Below are positions 10,672-23,940 of a stretch of DNA of 64,000 nucleotides, piece after piece. The position numbers were made by a program, and so were the translations under genes. This DNA is from Bedellia somnulentella (Eukaryota; Arthropoda; Insecta; Lepidoptera; Bedelliidae), in the NCBI GenBank assembly GCA_963576735.1, contig OY755180.1, positions 17,388,678 through 17,452,677 of the forward strand. Reading direction: 5' to 3'. Under the pieces are notes generated by a model. It was not told where the DNA came from, searched no databases, and worked only from the letters and a program-made list of their open reading frames with translations. Each line of letters starts with the position of its first letter. Position 1 is the first letter of the stretch.

Positions 10672-10911
10672 TACATATACTCACGTCTATAAATCCCTAG
10701 AAGGGGTAGCCAGAGCTAAGGAATTAGAAATTCCTCAGCCACTTTTGGAAAGTTGTGTGGGGAAAAGATGGTAAAATAAAGGTTGTTGGTGATGGGTCTC
10801 CAACCGCATCGCCCAAAAATCCCTTAAAAGCCCCCAATACCGTTAGTCGCCTCTTACGTACACCCACCGGAAGAAATGGGGTAGTGCTATTCTAAGCCGA
10901 CACTTCACAGC
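10672..10911 (-). mobile_element. Family A SINE, full length with short TSD
   Basis: Complete on the minus strand. AACTAAGA occurs immediately before the tail (10664-10671) and after the 5' end (10913-10920). Confidence 0.88.
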
Positions 10912-10920
10912 AAACTAAGA

Positions 10921-13900
10921 CATTCGTGATTAAAAGATTACGGAACTCATGGCCATCACATACATATTTTCCCTCCACATTACCAAAAGATTTGTTGAAA
11001 TCGCTCTCCCTGCTAATTTTTAAGCCTATAGTTTGAGTCATAAAATATTCGACGCCTTATTCTTCAACAATGTTTAACGCATTTTAGTTCCTATATATCT
11101 ATCAAAAAACAAGGTCTCTTCGACTACCCTAAATTTATATTTCGGAACAATAATTAATATAGGAAATAATAGATTAAAAGCCTATACATTTTATGATGTA
11201 GGTAAGTCACGGGAAGAGAAAACTATGTTTTCAGGTCATGTACTTTACATCCACTGTACAAACAAATGTCGTAGTACCAGTTTATCGTAAGTTATGACTA
11301 GGTAACTTAGTAAGTGCAAACTAAACAGTTTCTGTAGCTCGTAAACCTAAAAGTTGAACCTCCCGAGGAAACCGCTAATCCGCAATGAATATCGGGTGTA
11401 AAACCGATTCGCAAATAGCTATTTGAAGCCACAGACAGAACTAGAGATGGAAACTATTAGTAAATTGTGTTTCAAATTGTAGGCAAGTTAGGTCGTGTTT
11501 GCTGTGACGAGCTCAACGATTTTTGCAAACGTATTTGCTCAAATTAAAAGCACCGGATTTATATAGTAAATCGGGTTTTTCCTTAAGTCATACGAATAAA
11601 CTGTGGTTAATTCAATTAGATATTATAGAGATAATAATGTGTGGCGACCCCTAATCAATCTGTTTTCGACCCACAACTTATTTATTTTACTCAGGATTTC
11701 ACTTAGTGTATTGACAGTATACAACATACTGTAACGAAAAACTAGGTACTCTGTACAGATAATATAGGTACCAGCAGAATCTATTTAATGTTCAAATAAA
11801 CGTATATCCGCCACCCATTAGTAGACATAAAGTTATAATTCTTGGTTTATTTCAATCCGCCTAAAATATCTACATGGTTTTTTGATTTTACTTGTTAAAT
11901 TGACCGCACGTATGTCCACACATAATAAATTAAACTCATTTTCATTCTTTCAGAATCAATTTGGATAACACTTGAAATCCGAATCAAAGTCATTGTATAG
12001 TTTCTCAAAAAGTCATGACAAAACCTTTTTAAAGATGAAGTAACATTTTTAAACGAATCGCTCCCGCTTTCCAAATCGCTCACTCCTACTAACTGGTCCA
12101 CTACCTAATAGCTATAGGGTTTCTCAACCATCAGCTAGTCGAGACGAAACTTCATTGAACTTCTGGTGTCGCATTACGTCGGTCGTAACCGATATCCTCG
12201 TTAGGGTTGGCTGAGAAACGAAGCTTAATGGATTATTTAAAAAGCGATATCGATATTCTTTGGGGACTTAAAAATTTACCGGGTTTAGGTTTTGAATAAC
12301 GATTGGAATATTTGGTAGTAATATTATGTCTATCTTGATATTTAACAAGCCTGTATGCAAGTGTCATTTTTTTTAAAAGTTCTATAACTAATAAAGCTTC
12401 ATCATCAATATTTCAGCCAATACATGCCTAAAAACCTGTTACAAAGCTTTCCGCAACGCTCTATCTTATGATGCCCGTAGACCAACTTGTAACTTAGAAA
12501 TTGGCGTTATTATGCAAGATTTGTTAGCAAAGTAACATAATAAGTATCAGGGAGAATCTCTTAAGTTAATGTTTAGATGAACTTCACCACAAAACACTAA
12601 GTTTTGCACGAACTTGGCGCTGTTCCGTTTGCTTTTAGCGAAACATTGGCTTCTTCGTATTATGCAGTGAACACACACTCTGCGGGTTGCACTCTATTAA
12701 AGAACCATTTTCTAAATACTATGACTTCTGCTTTTTCTAATGACTTCTAACAGAAAATAATGTGATGCAGTTTTGGGGTAGAATGGCATTGCCCTAATCC
12801 CGTCCATAGTTGTATTTTTCTTTTCGTCTTTGGGAAATGCTTAAGCAAGAAAGATGGCATTCTAATATGAAAAGATGACAATATGTACAGTACTGAATCT
12901 TTTATAATTAATACAGTTTGCAAAAAGTGTTTTTTATATGGAAGAGTAACAATAAAATCAGGAATACAATAAAATATATATTTGTAATAACGCTTTTCTA
13001 CCAAAACCCTGACCGCAGTCAGTGTACATACACCTCAACAATAAGATCGTGCATTCGGGTACCAGCGATAGCCAACACTTTAATTTGTAGCTGATGTTGT
13101 GATTAGGGAAATGTTATTCATAACTTCGTCTGAAGCCAAGAACACTGAAGTTTTGGTATGCTTTGCTATGATTTACTTGACAATACACCGAAATGCGGCC
13201 CAGTGGGAATGAAATATGCTTGTTTTGTTGGTTTCAATGTTTTTTATAGAGTAATAACCGTTTCTATCTTATTGATGATATTGCATAGAAGTTAAATTTG
13301 AAAATGGACATTTATGATTGCCTTTCTTTAGAAATTTCACCTTGCATCTGAGTTGTGATATAAAGCCTTATTGCTCCAATAATAATATTGAATAGATAAA
13401 TTGTTTCAGCACACGTACTTAAGACAGATATATCATCAAGATTATAAAATGACGGTATGACTAATCAATAAACCTTAACGCCAAACATATTCCAATCAAA
13501 CAACTAATAATTTTTACGTTACTTCATTGCATTTACCATTATTTCTAAAAGCTAAAGTTACTAACTGAATTTGCATTACGCTGAATATCCAAAATCTACC
13601 GTTTTCAAAACACTGAGTGAAATAAGCTTAGCCAGCGCTTCATCTAGCGCCGAACTTGCCAATTAGGTACCGCCGTAAGTAGTTCGCACAACTAAAACTA
13701 ATATAACCTCACTGATTCTCAACAGAGTTACTAATAAATTGCTTCCCGATTGATCTATAGAGAATGTGAGTTCTTGTGAGGAGTTCCACTTTGACTTGAG
13801 ATTTCCTAGTTGAGTTGTACTTTATGCTTTTGCCCCTCAGAGGAACTTTGTCGGTTAACTAAATAGATTTTGTTATGTTACTCCCAACTTTTGGAGTCAA

Positions 13901-13974
13901 AGACATTAGATGTGACCCTATGTTTATTAGAGCGTATAGCAGATATTGTTAAGTTCATTTGATTTAAAACATAA
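10921..13974. other. 3-kb AT-rich single-copy stretch
   Basis: Nothing recognised: no repeat family, tRNA-like head or exon. Short minus-strand frames at 11895 and 12747 lack any domain. Confidence 0.45.
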
Positions 13975-13987
13975 GTATTATTATCAA

Positions 13988-14027
13988 TGGGAACTAACGG
14001 CGTGAGAATATGTATGTATGTATGTAT
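13988..14027 (+). mobile_element. Family C SINE, 40-bp 5'-truncated insertion with 13-bp TSD
   Basis: Only 'tgggaactaacggcgtgaga' and the TATG repeats inserted here. GTATTATTATCAA flanks it at 13975-13987 and 14028-14040. This shows that a piece consisting of little more than the shared 3' tail can be integrated. Confidence 0.85.
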
Positions 14028-14040
14028 GTATTATTATCAA

Positions 14041-15190
14041 ATTTACGTTCATTTTGGTATATTTTCTAAATCCTTTAAATTACCTAACTTAATAAGAAAA
14101 CTCTAGGAAATATATATTAACTTTACTTAATTTTTAAGTTGATAAAAACGGATTCATATTATTTGGGATATTTTAATAATTGTACCTATAATAATGAGAA
14201 TAGTTTGAACTCAATTAAAATAAATCTATACTTTTCCATTCCCTTTCCTCCTAAGCTATTACAGTTTAGACAGTAACAATCCCTTACGAAATAAAACACC
14301 AAACACACAAAGAAAGAATTCATGACCGTCGAAATTCTTTGATAATACCCACGAGTCTCAACGACGGAGTTTTTGTGGTTTCACAGACGAAATTAGAGGT
14401 AACTCAGCTCTGTATTACCACACTTCCTTCCAACCTTGCGGTCGAGTCTTCCTGCTTATTATTTCGGGAATGGCGTCGACCTGGTCACCGAAACCTTAAG
14501 AAATACCCGAAATTAACGTCGGAAATAAATGCTCTGACACTGTGGCTTGTGTGACGTAATGTGTCTTTCGTATAGCTCTTTTATGACTCTGTATTTAGCT
14601 TAGCGGGGGTAGAATTGGATTAGAACCGAGACTAAGTTAACATATGACTTTTAGAAGCAAAGAGTTACTCTCTTCACATCGATAAGGAAAGATCTAAAAA
14701 CCTTTCTGACATGAGATTGGTAATACCAATCAACGCACTGACAATATAAAAAATAGTTGTACGTTTAATTAACTTAAGTTTTCTTTCTTTGCAGGTAAGG
14801 AAACCATTCATAATCACAAGGCAACATAATGCGGTTTGTATGTATTTGTATATATATTGTTTAAAACCACACCCATAGTTGGCCTAGACCTCGGTTTTAA
14901 AACATATCTTTTTTATATTTTTAATCGAATACTTTCTCAGTTTGATCTAGGTACAACACTTTTTAATTATTAATTATTTTGAAAATTACAACATTTTAGA
15001 TATACATTCCACAGGCAAAGTTGTTTATTTTTATGTCCTTAATCGATTTAAAGTATAAAAATATGTTTTAAAAGCGAGGTCTAGGCCAATTGGATATTTA
15101 ATATTCAGGATTTGTGAGTGAAAAGTAAGAAATAGTTTATGTAATTAGTGGATGTTGAACATGAAAAGCGTCTGCGCAGAATATATCTCA
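14041..15190. other. AT-rich stretch, nothing recognised
   Basis: A 71-residue frame at 14339 lacks similarity to any family I know. Confidence 0.4.
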
Positions 15191-15306
15191 AACTCAAACG
15201 TTCACGCTGTATACCCCCTAAGGGGTTGTCAGAGGCATTAATACTTTTGAACTTCACGTGATATTCTCACCTGGTGTTCAGAGTACCCACGTTTTGCTTG
15301 AACACA
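15191..15306 (-). mobile_element. Family B SINE, 5'-truncated
   Basis: Minus-strand copy from 'acgttcacgctg' (3' end) to 'cccacgttttgcttgaac'. The hairpin is present as 'cccctaagggg'. It retains one CACGTG. Confidence 0.8.
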
Positions 15307-15651
15307 TTATTTTTGCGGTATATTTTTTAATTAGAAATTTCTTTATTTCTCCTAGATTATAAGCCAACTTTTACGATTAATGATAACGACATAAGTCGAT
15401 ACATATGTATATAAAATGTTGTCAAGTTTGGTTGATGAGGGTGGCATGCCAAGGTAATATGAAGCCATCAGGCTGCCATTACAATAATGTCACCAAACGG
15501 ATACAGACATGTTGCGTGTATCACACTAAATTATGATCGTAAATCACTTTCGACTAACAAGGATTTCTTTACACGATTATGCTGAATTTCGTCCATGTTA
15601 ACGCTGCTTCCTAAATTGAGGTGATTTTTCCTGATTTGAATAATATGACAT

Positions 15652-15889
15652 TACATATACTCACGGCTATAAATCCCTAGTAGGGGTAGCCAGAGCTTTA
15701 GAGCTAGAAACTCCTCAGCCACCTTTGGAAGTTAAGTGGGGAAAAGATGGTAAAATAAAGGTTGTTGGTGATGGGTCTCCAAACGCATCGCCCAAAAAAA
15801 ACATTAAAAAGTTCCCATACCCTTAGTCGCCTCTTCGAACACCCACGAGAAGAAATAGGGTAGTGCTATTTTAAGCCAACACTACACAG
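15652..15889 (-). mobile_element. Family A SINE, full length
   Basis: Complete, with more substitutions than average. A possible AATAAT duplication is too short to be decisive. Confidence 0.85.
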
Positions 15890-16458
15890 AAATAATAGGT
15901 TTATTCGTTATTTTAGTAGACTCAAACTTTTACTTACATATGTGACAATTTGACAAAAATGGGCACTCTGAATACCAGGCCTATGTTTCTGAGTAGAAAA
16001 AAACATTTTACTCTTGTTTTTGACGCTACACCATAAAATTATTTCCTATAAACCTACTTAATAGACAACCATCTTGAAATGTATGTCTCATATTGTATTG
16101 AGAAATCTTGGCGAAGTGCATTTAAGTTTATGAAATGCAGGGGTGTTTCGGGGAGTGGGTGGGGTCGCAATTAGCTGTGCTGCTATTTTGAGCTGCAGGA
16201 GCGCTAATGATTCAACACCACTGGCTAGGACTGCTCAGCTTGTAGAAGGCTCTGTCGAAAACTCGGAAAGCTAATTTTTTTCTTCCTGTTTTTTATGCCT
16301 GTAGTGTTGGAGATTTAATGCAATGTTGTAATATTTACCACCTGTTCAAAAATAATTAACAAATCTAACTATAACTAAATATAAGTATATGAGTGACTGC
16401 ATAAAATTTCAAATTGAATTCTGTTCGATACTAAAAGTTCAGTTAAAAATTTATTATT

Positions 16459-16481
16459 GTTTTTGTAAATTTTACAAAAAC
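16459..16481. repeat. 23-bp near-palindrome
   Basis: GTTTTTGTAAA, one central T, then TTTACAAAAAC: perfect 11-bp arms with no loop. Confidence 0.7.
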
Positions 16482-18166
16482 TTTTATTCTAATTTAGTTA
16501 AATTCAATAGTTGAGTAAATTTAATTTGTGTGACGTTCGAAAGTTATAATATCGAAATTATTTAAATTGTATGTATAATAAGTAATTTAAATTGGTAATG
16601 AATCAATAACTGTGACTCTTAAGTTCTTCGTGCATAGCCTAAGTAGTCAGCGTATTCAAATTAGGGTTGTGAGACAAAACTGCCTCTCGTCTTGTCTCAA
16701 CAGCATTCGTCTGAGCGAATATTTGATTCACTGTGTTCGAATACACAGTTCGATCCAATGCAAAGACTACGAACAATCGATATGTTTAAGCTCGATTCGT
16801 GACTTTGCATCGAATATTTAAGCTCTCGAAATGTGGAGTGCACTTATAAGATACCTGGGAGGTGGAGTCGGAATCAATTTGTTCGCTTTGTTTAGGTTTT
16901 AGTTCTAAAGGTTTTTAGTATCGTAATAAAATACTCTTGTACTGGTCATTCGAGAAGTCAGACTCGCAGTAGTTTTCGTCTATATTGTCCTTTTTATTTT
17001 TGTGAGCTACTTAATCGAAATAGGTTATGATGCATATAATAAATATGTAAGCATAGATACTTCAACAAATTTATATGTGTTGAGTAGAACGTGCATGTGA
17101 AAAGTAGCACTTTACAGGCTACCTAAACTGCTGATCTAGCCCTTGGAGTACAAACTGTGTTACACAGCCTTTTTGCACACGCAACTGCCTACCTATAGAA
17201 ACTATTAAGCAGTTGGTTGAAATCTATCTCACAACTTACGAACATAAATATACTGACATCTTTAGAAAAACGTTGTCTTTTTCAGCGATATTATTTATGA
17301 TACGATATTTCATACCGCAAATCATGAAATCTTATTCACATTCGCCTTAACATGAACATCAGCTATATTTCCGTATTTATTTATTGATTTCGTAATCTGC
17401 AATGACAAGCTACAGTATTATAACCAATATAATATTTCACAGCGAAAACTCATGTTATACGTGTACTATTTAAAACTATTCCCCTAACGAGTAATTTAGC
17501 AGCTTAATAAAGCAGTAGTGCTGATCCCGATATTTGCCCGATCAAGTGGAACGGTTGGAATTAAAAAGGCGGATGAATTAAATGTTAATACTCGTTTCAT
17601 TCGACGTGAAGCCTGCAATCAGTGGTTGAAATCCCTGTAGCGAAACTTTCAGATTATCAAAGAAATTTTACGAGAAATGTTGGGTTCAGTAAACATTAAT
17701 GAGTCGATTATTATTATGTTTAAAATATTTTCGAAAATAAGAAGACCTTATAATAAATCTTATTATATCCCTCTGTATAGAAATACAATATAATGGGGAA
17801 ATATTTTTCTATATAAAATTTTTAACTCTTGCCAATAAGCTTTATCATTTGATTATAACTCATTAGTAAGACTGAAATATTTTTTTTTAGTAATTCTTCC
17901 CATACACACTTTTGAAATCGAAGTAACTCTATAGTATAGATAATATAGATATGGTATGAGAAGATGTTACGACCCCTATACCTTTAAAACACTACAAATT
18001 CGTTCTACCAATCTCTCAGATGACAATATTAAACGAAAAAATAAAAATGGCGCCCTACACGATCCTTTGAAAATGTCCGTTGAACTCTAGTCGAATGCAC
18101 CAAGCAACTTCTTTTTATTTGCCAAAGCACGTCATCAAACTCGTGCGACGCTCTTAAGTGATTAAA

Positions 18167-18186
18167 ATGGCGGCGGGCGGGAAAAA
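18167..18186. promoter_or_regulatory. YY1/Pho-like and E2F-like sites side by side
   Basis: ATGGCGGC (18167-18174) is followed after one base by GGCGGGAAAAA (18176-18186). They lie in a GC-rich block (18040-18300) with 'gcgcgggagcgcgaggcg'. This is the most promoter-like segment of the upstream half. No transcript evidence is visible. Confidence 0.35.
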
Positions 18187-18439
18187 GCGCGGGAGCGCGA
18201 GGCGTCCCAATGAATTTAAATAGAGCCCGTTTCAAACAAAGAACGGCTTAAATGCAGATGACAGATGGATTTTCGGCGCGCTTGTTAATATTTCAAAACA
18301 CTGCATTCAGCCATTTTGTATAAAGTAGTTGGCGGTTTATTTTTTATTAATTTAATCTGTTACTTATTTAACAAGAAGTGTCATTCAGACTGATATTAAG
18401 TAGGTATGCTGACTTTGTTGTAGTTACGTAGTAATTCAA

Positions 18440-18490
18440 AAATATAAATATATATTTATATATGTATGTATGTATGTATATATGTAAAAT
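18440..18490. repeat. ATATATA / (TATG)n microsatellite
   Basis: AT-rich alternation followed by four TATG units. It may be the remnant tail of an A- or C-type insertion, but no hairpin module precedes it. Confidence 0.7.
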
Positions 18491-21400
18491 TTAGAGATGG
18501 CATTGACGGAAGAGGAACTACGTATTTCTACTTAACTCTAATACAATTCAAATATGTTCAATATGACCTCAGTAATATTGAATCGCTAAATTCAGCATGA
18601 AACCTTCTATTTATGGCTTGCTCTTTGCTGACTAGTGCCCTTTTCAGAAATGTTCCGTTATACTATTGAGGTGCCACAATGGATTCAACTCTAACATTAT
18701 AGAATGCCATTTAATACATCTGTTATTAATAAGCTGATTGTTTAGTGATTCGATGAATATAATTTTTATTTCAAAATACATGAGACTTGCAAGTATACTA
18801 GAAAATACATGGTATATAATGGAATTTCATTCTGGGCAATTCGAAAAACATTAACATCTTATGACAGTAAAAGAAATGAAGATGATATTGTATACACGGT
18901 TACTAAGTAAAGTTTGTAGCACTAGGTCGTTAATAATCTGATTATATTTGTGCTCTATACTAATGTAAAAGTTGTATGCGCCGGTCGTTTGTTATGATGA
19001 TTGATGAAACATTCAGAATGAACAAAAACTATTAATGCTTTTTCTCTGAAAGTGTTTCTTATATGTATCACAACCACAGATATAATGAAATTAAGTAGTT
19101 TCGTGAACATTTCTTTATGGATTTAAATTTCTTTAGTATAAAGGTATAGGGCATAAATTTGTCCCATTGCTTTTCCCGGTAGTCGTCATTATAACATTGG
19201 GATCTCGAGCTTTTTAAGTGATTAGTGAGCGATGTAAGAAACTCAAAACGAAACCAACCGTTTTCTCCGAGCTCTATATTTTCCTCAATTCATGGTTATG
19301 GGACAAAGAAAATGTATAAAACAGTTAGTGAAAATATAACTCAACTATTTATTTTGTTTCTAGCTCTGGTTACCCATTGCGATTTGAAACGAAAGTTTTA
19401 TATAGGGCTATACAAAATAAACTAGAATACGCGAGAATATGCGAGAATTAAGCAAGTACTATATTACGTAAAGTTTCCATCTATAGATTATTTTATATTT
19501 TTCTCAATACATTGCTTATTGGAAAGAATGGCGTGAATATATATATGATATTTGTGCGCCAAACCGAAGATATCATCTCGAATACCGATAACCATTACGG
19601 AAGGAACATCATAAAAAAAGATGGCGGAATGAAACAACGATATTTTGGGACATTTCTGGAAATAGACAGGAGAAATAGTCTATAAAAGTCAATATAATAA
19701 TAGTAATATATCGGAGAGTTGCTAGAGCGTCAGTTTTGTATCATTTGCTTTTTTATATTGATGGAAATTCAATACAGAGAATATCAAAAATAAGTGAAAA
19801 ATCAAAGACAAATCTTGAAGATACATTATGCAAGCATAAATTACACTTAAAACAATTATCTTTTTTTATTGTGGCACAAAACATGCAAATTTGGATATTA
19901 TATAGTATTCCATAAACCGAATAGTTTTACTGAATACCGCGTATTCGACATACATCAACTCACATTATAGTTTTAAGAAAAAAGTTAGATAATATCCTCG
20001 CACACGAAAATCTTTTAAAGAAAACATCTATATCTCTTAAACTTCTATAACTTAATACCACAATAATCCTTCTTTAAAATTAAATTGATCTAGTCAAAAG
20101 AAAATAATGTAGAAATAACATATGCAAAAGAATGTCTTAATATTCTCCAGCGAAAATATCGTCACATAAAAAATATTGTGATCCAATATTCTTTCTTCGC
20201 TCCGTTAATTTTCTTCATTATTCCTCCTTGTTGATTGTCAGTCAGTATTGTCATTACTCTCGTGTATATTGACAATACTATCGTCCACTTTTTCCAATAG
20301 AAAAGTCACGAAAAGCGTAGATATTTTATCGGAGTATCAAACTGATGTGTACATTTTCCTCGGCTTATTGAAGAAGATATTTCATGAAAATGTAATGCTT
20401 TTTTCGTTGGGACATGTGCGGTTCGAATGAATGCATGAAAAATTTTGCCTGTACGCGTTCCTATCTGTTATTCTAATTTTTTTTTCTATTTGCATATATT
20501 ATTGTGTTGCTGTATTTATTTGTTGACTTGGCAGTGAAGTTTTGACTCAGATGTTTCGTTAAGAATATTTATTTGAAAGGAAACTATATGTTCGTCAATT
20601 ATATGTATTGGAATTGGAAAATTTTTGAAAAACACTAAGTATTATTTTGTCATTGCATTTTTAAATTGATTTTCTTGTAAGAATGTTTTCAAACTAGGAT
20701 AGCTAACTGACACTAAAATAATTTTAAATCGGACCTTTAGTTCCTAAAATAAATTATTTCAAGAAAACAAACTCTTCAGCTTTACTATCTAAGTATACAT
20801 GTTGAGAACAACATAATGCAAAAGTAACTAGCAAGCAACAAAATAGCATCGTGTCAAAAGAAAAAGACGATTAAGAAAACACTCTGATAAGCGAAAATGA
20901 AAACTTGAAAAATGCACCAAAACGCTGTTATCGCGAACGAAAATTAAGGAAATGAAAATTTTCACAAAACATTCGCTTGTAAATTTACTTCCGACTCGTA
21001 AACCACCACGTTGTTATGCAAAATTTCGGATAAGGTGGTCAGGTGGCAATCCTACAACCTACACGGATTAATGCTTTACAGCCATTCTCAGATTATACCA
21101 CGAACACGCCACACAGACCAATATACACCTTATCGTTGGCCCATTAAGACGTTAGTCGTTGGCCTTTGGCTGCAAAGTAACAGCGTCGCTTCAGCCCGCC
21201 CTAGAAAAAAAATGCATGTATTCACATTAATGTATTTATTAAGTGATATCACGCGATATGTAGCATGCAATAAAAACAGGATGTTTTATCATTTGTCATA
21301 AACGTTCGTGTGTGTGCTGCGTGGAATCATTTATCTTTTCAAGTTGCTGATAAAACTTCTGTATTTTACTAGGTCGAATGATGAAAGGCCTTGCATTATT

Positions 21401-22159
21401 AAGTAGGCATGCAGTATCGGGTCGGTTCTATTCGTAAAATACATGTGGTGTTTATTGAGGTGGAGACGCTGGCGAACGGAAAACCGCATGACATGACATG
21501 TTTATGTTTAATCCGTCAGCCTATCTTTCCAACAAATTTGCTTAGTGATAGAAGATAGTTTAACATAAGTTACTTTAAACTTATAATAATGCTGTTTAGT
21601 ACACAATGAGATATAGCCACATATTTTGTTATATTCTCAAAGTTCCCTTATATTTTGCAGACCAGAGGTCAGTGAACTGAACATTGAGTGAAAAAGGCAA
21701 GGCCGATAAGGGATAATTGTTTTTGTTTTCCTTAAAGCACCCTGTACACAAATTTAATCGAGCTATAATGAAGGTAGTCGAATAAATGTCTTTATCAACC
21801 TAAAATTAAGGTTGAATTTAAAACACAACACTTCATTCAGATTATTTCCGTGGTGATACGTAATCTAAGGCGCGATTTGTCCGTGTTCGTAAACTTAGAG
21901 TTTTAGTCAAAACTTAATTTACATATTTTTTAGTAATATTTTATGTCTGGGCACTTAATTATATTGTTTTCCGTGTGAACACTGGAAATTCTTGCTAATG
22001 TGAAGAAAATGTTGGCCAAATTATGCCATGCAATAGTTTCTTTGAGCATAAATTAGATAACATTAAGTACAGCGTTTGTTTATTCTAACTTTGACTGGCT
22101 ATATAGAGTAAGAAAATCAATTTAATTTATAGTATTTAAACTTTTTAATAAAAAAGAAT

Positions 22160-22460
22160 ATAAAACGAAAAACTGTTTAGGAAAACGAAACGCACCCGAG
22201 CAAGAGCGCGAAAAAGAAAAAAAACATTGAACAGAAAAAATGGCGGCCGCGTGCATTTTCTCCGAAAATAAACGTTAAGCGTCCACTCCGTTCCGATTTA
22301 ATTTGCATCTGGAAAACAGAGCAACGAGATAAGAGCACTAAAACTGAGCACATGTGGGCTCGTAAGTTTTTACTGTACCGCAAACGGGACTGTTAAGATA
22401 GGGACAGGCCGCAAGTCGATAGTGATAGCAAGCAATGAAACAGCAGCTCCCGCGCTTTTT
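22160..22460. promoter_or_regulatory. GC-rich candidate regulatory block
   Basis: Contains ATGGCGGC (22240-22247), an octamer-like ATTTGCAT, a CACATGTG E-box and 'ctcccgcgctttttt'. No open frame with splice sites was found. The function is inferred. Confidence 0.3.
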
Positions 22461-23159
22461 TATCCTATTTTATTTATACTAGCTTCGAATACCGCCTAGC
22501 TTAAAACTGGATTCAACCGGTTTTAGTGCAAAGGAGAAATGATGCAAACACAGATGTTTGCAGTTTTACAAACATGTTTTCTATTACATTTTTCCATCAA
22601 TTTTAATGTTCGCAGTCTTCTTTGTTGCCCGACGGTTTTCGTTTACGTTTTGTAATTTTAACGAGTTTTCTCTGCGATTTTCGCCAACATAACATTTTCT
22701 TTGCAATTATTTGAATCGGTGCTATTTCGCAAAAACATGTTTGATGCAATAATCAATGTAACAAATTACATACATTTATAATGTAGATTCTTAAGTTAAT
22801 GTTTTCGTATCTTTATTGCCCTAAATATATAAATAATGTTGGATAAGCTAATTATTATAATTAGAAATATCGACCTAGCCTTATTGTAGTAGGTACTTAT
22901 ATCTGACTAAATTCAAAATATGTGGTTCAAAAACCTTGAAAAGAAGTAGAAATTCACTTGCTGTTTAATTTTATAGTTTCTTTACTATTTTTAATTCTGA
23001 TTATAATAATTAATAATTCTAAATAACACGTGACATCTATGTCACCTAGTTTTCGGAGCAATCTCGTATATTATTACGTATTTATAAACGATTTCAACTA
23101 AATCAAAATAGGATATATTATAAACAACAAAAATCATACTCATAAAATATAGTAAAGCA

Positions 23160-23540
23160 AGCAGGTCATTGGCACCTATGTCGTTGGCAGCTCTGGTCCG
23201 ACTCACGAGATGTGCCTGAGATCCCGCCTAGACACGTTTCGTAGCCGCAAGGAGTATTTAATGACCTCTCGGTGCAACAAGCAAACTCTAACTAGGAACG
23301 GGGCCTGTTTTATTTATATCGTATGTTGCTGAATTATTACCACTTGTTTTTATTGCTATTTGCTATGTGTAAGCTAAGTATTAGCTTAACACTTAAGAAA
23401 CAATAAATACAGAATAAATAATCTGTAACACTTCGCTCTTAGCGATAAGACTGCCAATTACACTCCTTGTAAAACTGACTATTTCTTAAGTATTGTGTAA
23501 TATTATATAATGTTTACAAAAAACTTAATATAAAGTAATT
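23160..23540 (+). mobile_element. LINE 3' remnant with short ORF end and 3' UTR
   Basis: A GC-richer frame (about 23160-23333) reads HEMCLRSRLDTFRSRKEYLM then TSRCNKQTLTRNGACF to a TGA. It is followed by AATAAA motifs and 'agcgataagactgccaatta', the same LINE 3' UTR motif seen at 5.0 kb. I infer the end of a LINE ORF2. The family assignment is uncertain. Confidence 0.45.
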
Positions 23541-23671
23541 TATTTATTTACTTAAGGAAAACTAACAGCTTTAACACAAGATTTAACACAAAACAAAAAA
23601 ATGTAAGACAGAGCCAGAAAAGTTTCCACATATTGGTATCAAACGTTTGCTTAAAAAAATATAAATAAAAT

Positions 23672-23940
23672 GTAATCTATACTAATTTTACTAAAAGGTA
23701 AAGTTTGTAACTAGATATGTTTCTTTTGAAGGTTAATTTTCGGAACTACTGAACTGATCGGGAAAATTCTTTCACTGACAAGAAAATTACACTATTACAC
23801 AGCAGTGCATAAAGCGTAATTTTGCAATTGGATGAACAGTGATTCAGAAATCTTAGATATTTGAAGAATAACCTTACCCGAAGTAGTCGTTCCAAGGTAT
23901 ATTTGTTGCTACCCGTGCAAAACGGATCTAGTACATACGT
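23672..23940 (+). mobile_element. Degenerate Helitron-like or other non-autonomous repeat
   Basis: Starts 'ctatactaattttac', passes 'ggaactactgaactgatcgg' and 'acacagcagtgcat', and ends 'gctacccgtgcaaaacgg' 'atctagt'. This order of motifs is common in lepidopteran non-autonomous repeats, but the copy is badly decayed. Confidence 0.35.

Larger units (their letters stand above)
15890..23159. other. 7.3-kb stretch largely free of recognisable repeats
   Basis: This is the longest span without a family A-D copy. Three GC-rich blocks (about 16140-16260, 18040-18300, 22160-22460) and one AT/TATG microsatellite are the only landmarks. The lack of insertions could reflect constraint or older repeats decayed past recognition. 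Confidence 0.45.

Noticed and set aside
21011..21301. 96-residue plus-strand frame
   Set aside because: No homology that I recognise and no flanking splice sites fitting an exon.
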